Positions 26,121 through 35,196 of a DNA stretch of 64,000 nt are shown piece by piece. The DNA is taken from the NCBI GenBank assembly GCA_965205055.1, contig OZ242030.1:4526001-4590000 (forward strand). The letters run 5' to 3'. Both the position numbers and the translations under genes were made by a program. The notes under the pieces are model-generated. The model was not told the origin of the DNA. It worked only from the letters and a program-made list of their open reading frames with translations, and did no database searches. The stretch's first letter is position 1. The number at the start of each line of letters is the position of its first letter. This DNA is from CBDBBY01 sp965205055. GTDB lineage: Bacteria; Pseudomonadota; Alphaproteobacteria; Rhodobacterales; Rhodobacteraceae.

Positions 26121-27395
26121 ATGGCCTTTAATCAAATTTCGCGTCGTGGGCTGATCAAAACCGCCGCTGCGACAGGTACTTTGGGCGCCCTTGGCGCACC
26201 GCTTTTGGCGCAAAGCGGGCCAATCAGAGTCGGGCTTGTGACACCCAAGACCGGGCCTTTGTCGCTGTTTGCGCAGGCTGATGAGTTCACTTTGTCGGGC
26301 CTTCAGGCCCAACTGGGCGAAGGGATCATGGTCGGTGGTGTGAAACGCTCCGTCGAGGTGGTGGTCAAGGACAGTCAATCCAACCCCAACCGCGCGGCGG
26401 AAGTTGCCAATGAGCTGATCCTGAACGATGAGATCTCGCTGATGCTGGTCAGCTCGGTGCCGGAAACGGTTAACCCTGTCTCGGATGTGTGCGAGTTGAA
26501 CGGCATCCCCTGTATTTCCACAGTGGCGCCTTGGCAGGCCTTTACCTTCGGCCGGGGCAGCAGCCCCGAGCAAGGGTTTGAAAGCACCTTCCACTTTTTC
26601 TGGGGGTTTGAGGCGCTGATCCCCGTGATGGCGGAGATGTGGAATTCGGTCTCGAACAACAAACAAGTGGCCGGGCTTTATCCCAATGACGTGGATGGCC
26701 GCGCCTGGGGCGATCCTGAAATCGGCTCTCCCGCGATGCTCAAGGGTGCTGGCTTTGACGTGACACCCTCTGGCTTCTTCACACCGCTGAACGATGATTT
26801 CTCGTCGATTATCTTGAAATTCAAGGACGCTGAATGCGAGATTTTGACGGGCAACCCGATCCCGCCGGACTTCACGACGTTTTGGACGCAGGCACGGCAG
26901 CAGGGCTATCAACCCAAGATTGCCACCATCGCCAAGGCGATCCTGTTCCCGGCGGCTTTGGACAGCCTTGGCGACGCGGGCCATAACCTTTCGGCAGAGA
27001 TCTGGTGGTCTCCGAACCACCCGTTTGCGTCGTCTTTGACCGGCGCGTCTGCCGGGCAGTTGGCCGCAGATTTCACCGCAACCACCGGCGCGCAATGGAC
27101 CCAGCCTATCGGCTTTGCCCATGCGCTCTTCGAGGTCGGCGCGCATGTGCTGAACAAGGCGGGCGGCACGGATCCCGAGGCACTGATTGCCGCGATCAGG
27201 GACACGCAGGTGGACACGGTTGTGGGCAAGGTTGATTGGAAGACCAGCCCCATCGCCAATGTCGCCGCCACGCCGCTGGTCGGTGGGCAATGGCGCAAAT
27301 CGGATGGGGATTTCAACTACGATCTGGTGATCACCACCAACCCCGGTGCCGAGGACATCCCGAAAGGCGGTGAGTTCGAGGAACTGACCTACTAG
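26121..27395 (+). CDS. Branched-chain amino acid/amide-type ABC transporter substrate-binding protein
   Basis: A 424-residue type I periplasmic binding protein of the LivJ/HAAT class. The N-terminus MAFNQISRRGLIKTAAATG has a twin-arginine-like signal with a hydrophobic stretch ending at LLAQ. The mature part begins IRVGLVTPKTGPLSLF. The start at 26121 is fixed by an AGGAGGACA site. It heads an operon with two ATPases and two permeases, spaced by 6 bases or overlapping. The substrate cannot be read from sequence; this branch also takes up aromatic or short-chain organic acids and amides. It follows an IS3 relic closely, so its promoter may be altered. Confidence 0.88.
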   Translation: MAFNQISRRGLIKTAAATGTLGALGAPLLAQSGPIRVGLVTPKTGPLSLFAQADEFTLSGLQAQLGEGIMVGGVKRSVEVVVKDSQSNPNRAAEVANELILNDEISLMLVSSVPETVNPVSDVCELNGIPCISTVAPWQAFTFGRGSSPEQGFESTFHFFWGFEALIPVMAEMWNSVSNNKQVAGLYPNDVDGRAWGDPEIGSPAMLKGAGFDVTPSGFFTPLNDDFSSIILKFKDAECEILTGNPIPPDFTTFWTQARQQGYQPKIATIAKAILFPAALDSLGDAGHNLSAEIWWSPNHPFASSLTGASAGQLAADFTATTGAQWTQPIGFAHALFEVGAHVLNKAGGTDPEALIAAIRDTQVDTVVGKVDWKTSPIANVAATPLVGGQWRKSDGDFNYDLVITTNPGAEDIPKGGEFEELTY

Positions 27396-27401
27396 TAGCC
27401 G

Positions 27402-28118
27402 ATGTCCTTGCTGGTTCTGAAAAACGTGGATCGAAGCTTTGGCGCTGTCAGGGCGGCGCGTGGCGTTTCCCTGACCGTGGCCAAGGGCGAATTCGTCGGC
27501 GTGATCGGGCCGAACGGGGCCGGGAAGACGACCCTGTTCAACCTAATCTCAGGCGACTTGTACCCCGATAGCGGCTCGATCCATCTGGGCGGGACAGAGG
27601 TGACCCTTCTTCCCGCCCGCAAGCGCGCAAGTCTTGGACTGGCGCGGACCTATCAGATCCCGCGGCCTTTTGGGCAGATGCGCGTTCTGGACAATCTGAT
27701 TGTCGCGGCCTGCCATGCGGGCGGGCAGAGCTTGCGCGCGGCGCGTAAGCGGGCCGAGGGGGTTTTGGAGCAAACTGGGTTGGTCCGCGTGGCGCATCTG
27801 CCTGCCCGTGAACTGCTGCTCTTGGATCGCAAACGCTTGGAACTGGCGCGAGCCCTTGCCTGTGGACCGGAATTGCTTCTGCTGGATGAGATCGCAGGGG
27901 GCCTGTTGGATCGCGAATGCGACCCATTGATCGAATTGCTGTGCCAGATCCACCAAGGTGGTGTGACTATCATCTGGATAGAGCATGTGCTGCACGCGCT
28001 GACCAAGCTGGCGCGGCGCTTGATGGTGCTGGATGCGGGCGCTTTGGTGACCGATGGCGGTGTGGAGGAGGTCATGCGCTCTGACATGCTGCGCGACACT
28101 TATCTGGGGGCGGCGTGA
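27402..28118 (+). CDS. HAAT-type ABC transporter ATPase (LivG-like)
   Basis: A 238-residue ATPase with Walker A GPNGAGKTTLF and Walker B LLLLDEIAGGL. The signature region reads ELLLLDRKRLELARAL instead of LSGGQ-type. This LLDRKRLELARAL variant is, as I recall, normal for one branch of LivG-like ATPases, so it is not taken as damage. The stop overlaps the start of the next gene by 4 bases. It works with the LivF-like partner, which has a standard signature. Confidence 0.88.
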   Translation: MSLLVLKNVDRSFGAVRAARGVSLTVAKGEFVGVIGPNGAGKTTLFNLISGDLYPDSGSIHLGGTEVTLLPARKRASLGLARTYQIPRPFGQMRVLDNLIVAACHAGGQSLRAARKRAEGVLEQTGLVRVAHLPARELLLLDRKRLELARALACGPELLLLDEIAGGLLDRECDPLIELLCQIHQGGVTIIWIEHVLHALTKLARRLMVLDAGALVTDGGVEEVMRSDMLRDTYLGAA

Positions 28119-28822
28119 CCGCACTGTCGGTGCGATCGGTCTGCGTGTCCTACGGCGTGTTGCCCGCACTGCGGGACGTCAGCCTGAGCGTCGCAAAGGG
28201 CGAATGCCTTGCCATTGTTGGGGCGAATGGGGCGGGGAAATCTTCACTGATGCGTTTCATCGCCGGGGCGCAGCCGGGGACGGGCTCTGTTAAAATCGAC
28301 GATGTTCCTGCCCCTGCGCAACAAGCCGCCCGCGCGCGCGTCGGCATCGGCTATGTGCCGGAGGGGCGGCGGCTGTTCCCGTCGCTTTCTGTACGCGAAA
28401 ACATTGAATTGGGGGCCGAAACTCGCCGCGATGGACCGTGGGATATGGAACGTTTAATCGCCATGTTCCCCGATCTGACGCAGTTTATGGACCGCCCCGC
28501 CACCGCGCTGTCCGGTGGACAGCAACAGATGGTCGCCATTGCCCGCGCCTTGCGGGGTAACCCGGCGGTGCTGTTGTGCGATGAGGTCTCGCTGGGTCTT
28601 GCGCCAAAGGTCGTGTCGCAGATGTATCGCGTCTTGGCCGAGATCCGGCAGAGCGACATGTCGATGATCGTGGTCGAGCAGGATCTGGATAAGGCGCTAT
28701 CCATCGCGGATCGGCTGATCTGTCTGCGCCAAGGACAAGTGACACTTGAAGCAGAGGCCGCCAAGGTCAACCGCGCCGAGGTCGAGGCCGCCTATTTCGG
28801 TACATCCAAGGATGCGGCATGA
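28115..28822 (+). CDS. HAAT-type ABC transporter ATPase (LivF-like)
   Basis: A 235-residue ATPase with Walker A GANGAGKSSLM, canonical signature LSGGQQQMVAIARAL, Walker B VLLCDEVSLGL, and the LivF-typical GYVPEGRRLFPSLSVREN. The GTG start lies in a 4-base overlap with the upstream gene, and the end overlaps the permease gene by 4 bases, so the operon is tightly coupled. Confidence 0.9.
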   Translation: MTALSVRSVCVSYGVLPALRDVSLSVAKGECLAIVGANGAGKSSLMRFIAGAQPGTGSVKIDDVPAPAQQAARARVGIGYVPEGRRLFPSLSVRENIELGAETRRDGPWDMERLIAMFPDLTQFMDRPATALSGGQQQMVAIARALRGNPAVLLCDEVSLGLAPKVVSQMYRVLAEIRQSDMSMIVVEQDLDKALSIADRLICLRQGQVTLEAEAAKVNRAEVEAAYFGTSKDAA

Positions 28823-29685
28823 GCATAGAAACCATTCTGATCCAAGGACTCATGTTGGGTGGACTTTACGCGTTGCTCGCGACGGGTTTGTCGCTGGTCT
28901 TTGGCGTGATGCGGCTGGTGAATCTGAGCCATGGGGATTTCGTGGTGCTCTCGGCTTATCTAGCGCTGTTGGTTGTGCAAGGCACACTCGCACCTTTGTG
29001 GCTGGCATTTGCCTGTGTTCTGCCAGTAATGATGGGGCTGGGCTATGTACTGCAGCGAGGCGTGTTCAACAGGCTCTTTGATGGCGACCCGATGCGGCCC
29101 CTGCTGGCGACCTTTGGCCTGTCGATCATCGTGCAGAATGCTTTGCTGTTGGGGTTCGCCGCCGATACGCAGCTTTTGCCAGGCGGGGATCTTGCGTTTC
29201 GTGCGCTCGACATCGCAGGGCTGTCCGTGGGCGTGCTGCCGTTGATCACGTTCGGCGTGGCCATTGCGGTCATCGCCGGACTGAACTGGCTTCTCTATCA
29301 TACGTGGCTGGGGCGCAACCTGCGTGCGGCCTCGGATGATCCCACCATATTGGACGCCTTCGGAGTCAGCAGTCGCCATATGTTCGCCGTGGCCAGTGCC
29401 TTGGCTTTTGCGACCATGTGCATCGCGGGCATTTTGATGGCGATGCGCAGCAACTTCGATCCGTTCATCGGGCCCGGACGCCTGTTGATCGCCTTTGAGG
29501 TCGTGATTATCGGCGGTTTGGGTAGCTTTTGGGGAATGCTTTGGGGCGGCATCCTGCTGGGGCTGGCCCAAGTGATCGGGGCGGCGATTGATCCGGGGCT
29601 GCAGTTTCTTGCGGGGCATCTGGCGTTCTTTGTGATGCTGATGTTGCGACCCAAGGGCCTGTTTCCAAAGGTTGATCACGGATGA
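28819..29685 (+). CDS. HAAT-type ABC transporter permease (LivH-like)
   Basis: A 288-residue inner-membrane permease with about eight hydrophobic segments. It begins MSIETILIQGLMLGGLYALL, the classic LivH N-terminus, and has VMRLVNLSHGDF in the first loop. The late block IGGLGSFWGMLWGGILLG includes the ATPase contact region. 4-base overlaps occur at both ends. Confidence 0.92.
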   Translation: MSIETILIQGLMLGGLYALLATGLSLVFGVMRLVNLSHGDFVVLSAYLALLVVQGTLAPLWLAFACVLPVMMGLGYVLQRGVFNRLFDGDPMRPLLATFGLSIIVQNALLLGFAADTQLLPGGDLAFRALDIAGLSVGVLPLITFGVAIAVIAGLNWLLYHTWLGRNLRAASDDPTILDAFGVSSRHMFAVASALAFATMCIAGILMAMRSNFDPFIGPGRLLIAFEVVIIGGLGSFWGMLWGGILLGLAQVIGAAIDPGLQFLAGHLAFFVMLMLRPKGLFPKVDHG

Positions 29686-30650
29686 GGCGCCATCTGGACG
29701 TCCTTTTGCCCGTTGTGGCTTTGCTGGGCGTGTTCGCTCTGGCCCAAACCCTGCCCACCGCGCAGTTGCGGCAATTGACCGAGTTCCTGATCTTCCTCGC
29801 ACTCGCGCTGAACTGGAACCTTTTGGCAGGCTATGCCGGGCTGATCTCTGTCGGGCAACAGGCCTTTGTGGGGATCGGCGCCTACACGCTCTATGTCGGA
29901 ACGGCGCTGATGGGCTGGCCCATTCTGGCCACCGTGGGACTGTCTGCGGTGGTCGCGGCAGTGTTTGCGCTGGTGGCCTTCCCGGTTCTGTTCCGCCTGC
30001 GCGGACCGCAATTCGCCATAGGGTCCTGGGTCCTGGCCGAGATGTGTCTGCTGGCCGTCGCCAACACCGAGAAACTGGGCGCGGGTACCGGCATCGGTTT
30101 GCCGATCAAGATCGCACGCGCGATGGGCTCTAGCCGCGCAGATCGAGAGATGTTCATCTTTCTTGCGGTGCTGACGCTGGTGGTGATCATCTTCATCGGC
30201 TCTGTCTTGTTTCTGCGCTCTCGCGCCGGCTATGGTCTGATCGCCATGCGCGATGACGAGGGCGCGGCCGAAAGCGTGGGCGTCAGCCCTGTGCCGCTGA
30301 AACTGGGCGTATATGTCGCCACCGCTGCCATCACCGGGGCCATCGGTGCGGTCGTCCTGCTGTTCAAACTGCGTGTCACGCCCGACTCGGCCTTTAGCCT
30401 GATCGACTGGACGGCCTTTGTGATCTTCATCGTCATCATCGGCGGACAGGGGCGTATCTGGGGTCCGGTGTTGGGCGCGGTGCTGTTTTTCGGTTTGCGC
30501 AACACGCTGGCGGATTTTGGGGCGCTCTATCTGATCCTCCTCGGTGCCATCGCCGTGCTGATCATGGTGGCCAGCCCCAGCGGGTTGAGCGGGTTGATCG
30601 AAGGCTTCATTGCAAAATGGCGCGTACCGCCACAAGAAAGGAAACTCTGA
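29682..30650 (+). CDS. HAAT-type ABC transporter permease (LivM-like)
   Basis: A 322-residue permease with about nine to ten hydrophobic segments. Family blocks are LALNWNLLAGYAGLISVGQQ near residue 42 and GLIAMRDDEGAAESVGV near residue 190, the LivM ATPase-coupling loop. GGQGRIWGPVLGA comes late. Its TGA overlaps the ATG of the hydrolase gene, which suggests the hydrolase belongs to the same operon. Confidence 0.92.
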   Translation: MRRHLDVLLPVVALLGVFALAQTLPTAQLRQLTEFLIFLALALNWNLLAGYAGLISVGQQAFVGIGAYTLYVGTALMGWPILATVGLSAVVAAVFALVAFPVLFRLRGPQFAIGSWVLAEMCLLAVANTEKLGAGTGIGLPIKIARAMGSSRADREMFIFLAVLTLVVIIFIGSVLFLRSRAGYGLIAMRDDEGAAESVGVSPVPLKLGVYVATAAITGAIGAVVLLFKLRVTPDSAFSLIDWTAFVIFIVIIGGQGRIWGPVLGAVLFFGLRNTLADFGALYLILLGAIAVLIMVASPSGLSGLIEGFIAKWRVPPQERKL

Positions 30651-31411
30651 TGCTTCATTTTACAGATACAGGCGGTGACAAGCCTGCGCTTCTTCTAGTG
30701 CACGGCGTTCTGATGAACGAGACCACCTGGCATAAGCAGGTCGCGGCTTTCCGCGACGCGTATCGCGTGGTTACGATTGATCTAGCGGGGTTCGGCAAAA
30801 GCCCCGGCACCGGCGAAGAACTGTTTCCCGATCACGTTGGGCGGATCAACGAAGTGCTGGAGTATCTTGATCTCGCGGATGTCACCTATGTCGGCTGGTC
30901 GATGGGCGGCGCAATCGGACAAGTCATGGGAGCAATCGCGCCAGAACGCCTGCGGCGGCTTGTCTTGTACGGAACGACGCCTCAACTGGTGGCCGACGAG
31001 AGGTTCCCACATGCGCTCCCGCTAGAGGCGGTTGGCGAGTTGGCGGGCGTCTTTGACAACGACTTTGCGGCAGGCTGTGCCGGGTTTGCGGAGACCTGTG
31101 CGCCGGGGGATGCAGAGACCGCAGCTTTCCTTACAGGTGTCATGATCGGCACGAACCCTGGAGTCGGGCTGGCATCGCTCGCATCAGGTGGCGCGCAATC
31201 CCAGGTGGGCATTTTGGACGAAATCGCCGTTGAAACACATGTGATCCATGGTTCTGAAGACAAAGTTTGTTTACCCGCAGCGGCAGAGTACCTCGCAGAT
31301 CAAGTCAAAGGAAGCAAGGGTGCTGTACGCTGGATCAAAAAAGGGGGCCACGCCGCACATCTGACGCACCCGGACGCTTTCAACGAAGCTCTTGGGAATT
31401 GCTTGGAATAG
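30650..31411 (+). CDS. Alpha/beta hydrolase fold protein
   Basis: A 253-residue hydrolase. It has the oxyanion-hole block LLVHGVLMNETTWHKQ, the nucleophile elbow VGWSMGGAIG (Ser near residue 87), a late Asp in HVIHGSEDKVC, and the catalytic His in KKGGHAAHLTHPD. No signal peptide, so it acts in the cytoplasm. It is the last gene of the transporter operon and probably acts on an ester or amide brought in by the transporter, which is inference from position. Confidence 0.85.
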   Translation: MLHFTDTGGDKPALLLVHGVLMNETTWHKQVAAFRDAYRVVTIDLAGFGKSPGTGEELFPDHVGRINEVLEYLDLADVTYVGWSMGGAIGQVMGAIAPERLRRLVLYGTTPQLVADERFPHALPLEAVGELAGVFDNDFAAGCAGFAETCAPGDAETAAFLTGVMIGTNPGVGLASLASGGAQSQVGILDEIAVETHVIHGSEDKVCLPAAAEYLADQVKGSKGAVRWIKKGGHAAHLTHPDAFNEALGNCLE

Positions 31412-31437
31412 CGAACACGCCTTTGAATCAAGAGCAG

Positions 31438-31779
31438 TCAGTCCATGGTTTCGCAGAGCCGGTCCTCGTCCGCGTTCTCCGGCAGTCCGAGCTGCGACGC
31501 CAATGTGGAGACCGCCGTCTCCGGCCGGAAGAGCCGGGCGGCGGCGTTCCCGTGCTGCAGCGACCGGGAGATCGTGAATGCGTTTTCGAGCTTGGCGGGT
31601 GCGTCGGCGAGGACGGCCCCGCGCATAATCTCGCGGATCTTCTCGACCGTATCCGGGGAAAGCTTGGTGATGTTGGCGAGGGTGCGCTTCCTGACCTTTC
31701 CGCCCTCGCGGCAGGACTGGCGGATCAGAATCGTGGGCGGCGATTTGCGATTCGGGACGACATCAACGAACATGTCCAC
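31438..31779 (-). pseudogene. IS1634-type transposase fragment with internal deletion
   Basis: The 113-residue frame starts MDMFVDVVPNRKSPPTILIR and QSCREGGKVRKRTLANITKL, which is the characteristic N-terminus of IS1634-type transposases (normally over 500 residues). After AFTISRSLQHGN it jumps to RPETAVSTLASQLGLPENAD, which normally lies further on, so an internal segment is deleted. It stops at DRLCETMD. A non-functional relic. Confidence 0.65.
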
Positions 31780-31816
31780 TTATATATCATGATAAAACTT
31801 TATTATCGATATATAA
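31780..31816. repeat. AT-rich inverted repeat next to the IS1634-type relic
   Basis: TTATATATCATGATAA and TTATCGATATATAA form an imperfect palindrome just upstream of the transposase start. It could be the element's terminus or promoter region. Confidence 0.4.
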
Positions 31817-31944
31817 AATCGTGATCAATCGACAAAAAACATGGTCACATTCTGCAAGCGGAAATGCGGGCCGAAATCGCCTTGATCCATTGTTTTTCAA
31901 GACAAAAAGTGCGACAAAGCTTCAAAATCGCACGGAACTTCCGA

Positions 31945-32859
31945 CTAAAAGTCCAGGGTGTCTTCCGCTTGGCGACACAGCCATTCCAGAAAATCTGCTG
32001 CACAGCTTTGGTCACTTTGGGACCACGCAACGTTGACGAAATAGCCGCTGTGCAGATTCGCCGGGGAATCGAAAGCGACCGCCAGTTGCTGCGACTTCAA
32101 CAGATCTCCGACAACCGACCGCCAGCCCAGCATGATGCCGTCTCCGGCCAGTGCCGCCTGCACTGCCTGAACGTAGTTGCCAAATTTCAAGCCGCCGATG
32201 ACCGACCCGCCTTTGCGGCCGATTTTGCTGAAATACTCTTTCCAGCCCAACCAATCTGGATCGCCGACTGCAACATGGATAAGTCGCCTGGACGCCAAGT
32301 CTTCCGCGTTCAGGATCAGCCCGTGCTTTTCCAAGTACTGAGGCGAGCAGATCGGGATCAGGGTTTCCATGAATAGAGGTTTCCAAGGACCATCCGGCCA
32401 TTGGCCGCCGCCGAACCTGATGGCAACGTCCGATTCATCATGCAAGCCCGCTGCCCCCTGATAGGCGACCATGACATTGATCTCGATTTCAGGATGCTCC
32501 GTACTGAAATAGTTCAATCGAGGCATCAACCAATAGGTGGCGAACCCGAGATTGCACGAGACCGTCACCGAATTGTCGTCGCCTTTTTCGACCCGGCGGA
32601 TTTCTTCAACCGTATGAGCAAGCCGCCCCAAGGTTTCGACGCAGACGCGGTGAAACTCTTCTCCGGCATGCGTCAGGGTCATGGGCCGGGTTGAGCGATC
32701 CAGCAAAGGCGTCTGAACGAAGTCCTCCAGCCGGCGGATCGACTGGCTAACAGCGGATTGTGATCTGCCGGTTTCGGTTGCCGCCCTCGTCATGGAGCGG
32801 TGGCGCACGACAGTGTCAAAGAGCTTCAGGCTCTGAATTGGCGGTATCCGATTCCACAT
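31945..32859 (-). CDS. LysR-family transcriptional regulator (GcvA-like)
   Basis: A 304-residue regulator. The helix-turn-helix lies at about residues 18-40 (SMTRAATETGRSQSAVSQSI, RRLEDFVQTPLLDRS). The effector domain has CNLGFATYWLMPRL and DVAIRFGGGQWPDG, which resemble the GcvA group. It is transcribed away from the acyl-CoA ligase gene, with a 105-base region between, so it most likely controls the ligase and itself. The ligand is unknown. Confidence 0.88.
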   Translation of the reverse strand: MWNRIPPIQSLKLFDTVVRHRSMTRAATETGRSQSAVSQSIRRLEDFVQTPLLDRSTRPMTLTHAGEEFHRVCVETLGRLAHTVEEIRRVEKGDDNSVTVSCNLGFATYWLMPRLNYFSTEHPEIEINVMVAYQGAAGLHDESDVAIRFGGGQWPDGPWKPLFMETLIPICSPQYLEKHGLILNAEDLASRRLIHVAVGDPDWLGWKEYFSKIGRKGGSVIGGLKFGNYVQAVQAALAGDGIMLGWRSVVGDLLKSQQLAVAFDSPANLHSGYFVNVAWSQSDQSCAADFLEWLCRQAEDTLDF

Positions 32860-32964
32860 AATATTAGGTCTACCTTATTTTGATATAACAATTCACCCCC
32901 TTATGACGGCGGTTTCGTGGCGCTATTTGCCGAGGAAACTTCTGACCAACTTCAGGAGAACAGG
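32860..32964. promoter_or_regulatory. Divergent LysR / acyl-CoA ligase control region
   Basis: 105 bases between two divergent starts. The AT-rich part (ATAATATTAGG near 32860 and TTTTGATATAACAATTC near 32878) is the likely place for overlapping promoters and a T-N11-A LysR site. CAGGAGAACAGG at about 32952-32963 is the ribosome site for the ligase. Exact operator not resolved. Confidence 0.5.
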
Positions 32965-34494
32965 ATGGCGCTCAAGATCACTCTGGGAGACCTGTTGCAC
33001 GATTGTGCCGCGCGCTTTGCCGACCGGCCCTTCGTCACCATTGCCGAGACTGGTGAAACCCGCAGCTACACGGAATTCGAACGCCTGACCAACCGAATCG
33101 CCCATGGCATGCGGGATCGATTCGGCGCAGGGCTGGATTATGTTGCGATTGTTCTCGAAAACAGCGTCGAATACCTGGCCACGACCTATGCTCTGAAAAA
33201 GATCAACACCGTCGAGGTTTCGGTGAACCGGGCGATGCGCGGCGCGCCGCTGGCGCGGATGATCGATCAGACCCGGGCGCCGGTCCTGTTTACTTCCGAA
33301 CAACATCTTGAGGCTCTTGACGATGTGCGCGACGAGATCCCGCATGTGAAGACTTTGGTGATGCTGGGCGGGGTCGCCGAGGCCAAACGCCTGTTTCCCG
33401 CGCTTGAGGTGATCGGCTTCGACGCTCTGCTGTCGGAATGCGAAGACCATATCGCTTCACCTGCGAAGGATACCGATACCGCCACCATCCTGTTCACCTC
33501 GGGGACCACAGGCGTGTCCAAAGGCTGCCTTCTGTCGCATCGCTACGCAGTGCGCACGGCGGAAAACATGATTGGACCGTTTCGCGTGACATCGGAGGAT
33601 TGCATTTACTCCCCTTATCCTCTCAGCCACGCCGGGGCGGCCTATTACGACATCCTGAGCACCATGATGACGGGCGGACGGGTCATTCTGCGGCGGCGCT
33701 TCAGTTTGTCGAACTTCTGGAAGGAGGCGAATGATTATGGTGTCACCTGGTTCATGATGCTCGGTTCCGTGCAACAGCTCCTGTGGGCCAATCCGCCTAG
33801 CGATCTGGAGAAATCCCACAAGATGACTCGCTGCTGGTCCACGCCGGCGCCGGTGCCGAAAAAGAAGTTCGACGAGCGTTTCAACACCTATCTGATCCCC
33901 GGCGGCGGCTACGGTTCAGTTGACGCTGGCTGGGTCGTGGTGCCGCAATGGGATCACGAAGGGGGCATCGTTCTGCCACATTTCCAAGTAGGCATTCTTG
34001 ACGACGATGACGAACCGTTGCCAACTGGAAGGCCGGGACATGTGGTCGTTCGCCCCAACGAACCCGGAGTCATGGCCGACGGCTATTTCGGCATGCCCGA
34101 GCGCACACTGAAAAGCCGCCGCAACCTGTGGTTCCACACCGGCGATATCGGGCGGTTGGATGAAGAGGGCCGATTCTATTTCATGCACCGGGTCAGCGAG
34201 CGTATTCGCGTGAAGGGCGAAATGGTCTCAGGCTATGAGGTCGAAGAAGGCTTGCTTTCACACCCTGCAGTGCAAGATTGCGCCGTGATCGGGGTGCCGG
34301 GCAAGATGAGTGAGGAGGACGTCAAGGCGTTTGTCACCACAAAAGATGGCCACAATATCGATATAGAAGCGCTAAGGGCATATTGCGGCGAGCGGATGGC
34401 GCCCTTCATGGTGCCGAAGCATTTGGTTGTCCTTGACGAAATGCCGCGAACAAGCACCGGAAAGCCGGAAAAGGGCAAGCTGGCAACAATGTAA
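32965..34494 (+). CDS. Acyl-CoA synthetase / AMP-dependent ligase (CaiC-like)
   Basis: A class I adenylate-forming enzyme of 509 residues that would activate a carboxylic acid to its CoA thioester via an acyl-adenylate. The P-loop is TATILFTSGTTGVSKGCLLS near residue 172, motif A5 is PGGGYGSVDAG, the A7/A8 hinge is WFHTGDIGRLDEEGRFYFM then RIRVKGEMVSGYEVE, and the C-terminal Lys motif is RTSTGKPEKGKL. The start at 32965 follows a CAGGAGAACAGG site. Together with the transporter and hydrolase it suggests uptake and activation of an organic acid; the substrate is unknown. Confidence 0.88.
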   Translation: MALKITLGDLLHDCAARFADRPFVTIAETGETRSYTEFERLTNRIAHGMRDRFGAGLDYVAIVLENSVEYLATTYALKKINTVEVSVNRAMRGAPLARMIDQTRAPVLFTSEQHLEALDDVRDEIPHVKTLVMLGGVAEAKRLFPALEVIGFDALLSECEDHIASPAKDTDTATILFTSGTTGVSKGCLLSHRYAVRTAENMIGPFRVTSEDCIYSPYPLSHAGAAYYDILSTMMTGGRVILRRRFSLSNFWKEANDYGVTWFMMLGSVQQLLWANPPSDLEKSHKMTRCWSTPAPVPKKKFDERFNTYLIPGGGYGSVDAGWVVVPQWDHEGGIVLPHFQVGILDDDDEPLPTGRPGHVVVRPNEPGVMADGYFGMPERTLKSRRNLWFHTGDIGRLDEEGRFYFMHRVSERIRVKGEMVSGYEVEEGLLSHPAVQDCAVIGVPGKMSEEDVKAFVTTKDGHNIDIEALRAYCGERMAPFMVPKHLVVLDEMPRTSTGKPEKGKLATM

Positions 34495-34854
34495 GGCCTA
34501 TGCCACTCAAGTAATCGTTCTTGCAAACGCGGCGAAAGCTCACTTTTTCCAGCGAATGAGACCTCCACCCATGACTTCGACACTTCTGTATGATAAGCAA
34601 TTGTTTCTGCGTGTTTTCATCTATTTTTAGGCACTACATCCGGCTGTATTTTAAGTTGTTCTGAGCAGCCTCAATCGATTCGGCAGGGTGTTCGGGACAG
34701 CCGGATTCCCCCGAGTTCGGCAGATGCGATCAATGTTGGGTATTGTTTTTAGTGGATCGCGAGCGTCTTTCCGAACGCGTGTCGCGCAAACGCGCCGGTC
34801 ACGCTGCCGCCGCAAAAAACGCGGACGGCCCGAAAAGGGTCCTGCAGCCATCGG
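34495..34854. other. No gene recognised
   Basis: 360 bases between the ligase and the antitoxin-like gene. A 66-codon minus-strand frame at 34651-34851 directly follows the antitoxin-like gene where a toxin would normally lie, but it has no resemblance I can defend. Confidence 0.5.
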
Positions 34855-35196
34855 TTACAGGTATCCGTCCGCATCGAGCCGATACAGAATTCGGAAGATC
34901 TCTTCCACCCGGCCCATATGGATCAGATCAATCGCACGCCGGCCTTCGAGCTGTGGGTGTCGCGCATAAAGCCATGTCCGTATCTGGTCGTTCGCGTAGT
35001 AATCTTCAAGACGCCTGACGACGTAGACCAGATCCGAAAAAACCCGTTCGCTGGCGGGTTGCGGTCGCTTGGCGCCTGTGCGCCACCTCGAAACGGTTGC
35101 TTTGGACACGCCTGTTGCGTTGGCGATGTCCGCGCCCTTCAGACCGCCGACCGTCTCAAGTTCCATGATGCTTCTGGAAATGGCTGTCGAAGGCAT
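34855..35196 (-). CDS. Orphan Xre/MbcA/ParS-type antitoxin-like protein
   Basis: A 113-residue protein from the ATG giving MPSTAISRSIMELETVGG. It has an Xre-like helix-turn-helix (ADIANATGVSKATVSRWRTG) and a DUF2384-type C-terminus (LYARHPQLEGRRAIDLIHMG, RVEEIFRILYRLD). This is the fold of antitoxins paired with RES toxins, but no RES gene is seen on either side. The frame continues upstream to 35334 without homology. Likely a leftover or stand-alone regulator. Confidence 0.7.
   Translation of the reverse strand: MPSTAISRSIMELETVGGLKGADIANATGVSKATVSRWRTGAKRPQPASERVFSDLVYVVRRLEDYYANDQIRTWLYARHPQLEGRRAIDLIHMGRVEEIFRILYRLDADGYL

Noticed and set aside
25668..27290. A 540-codon open frame on the minus strand across the IS3 relic and the binding-protein gene
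   Set aside because: It runs antisense to a clear periplasmic binding protein, has no recognisable domain, and its composition is that of a shadow frame.
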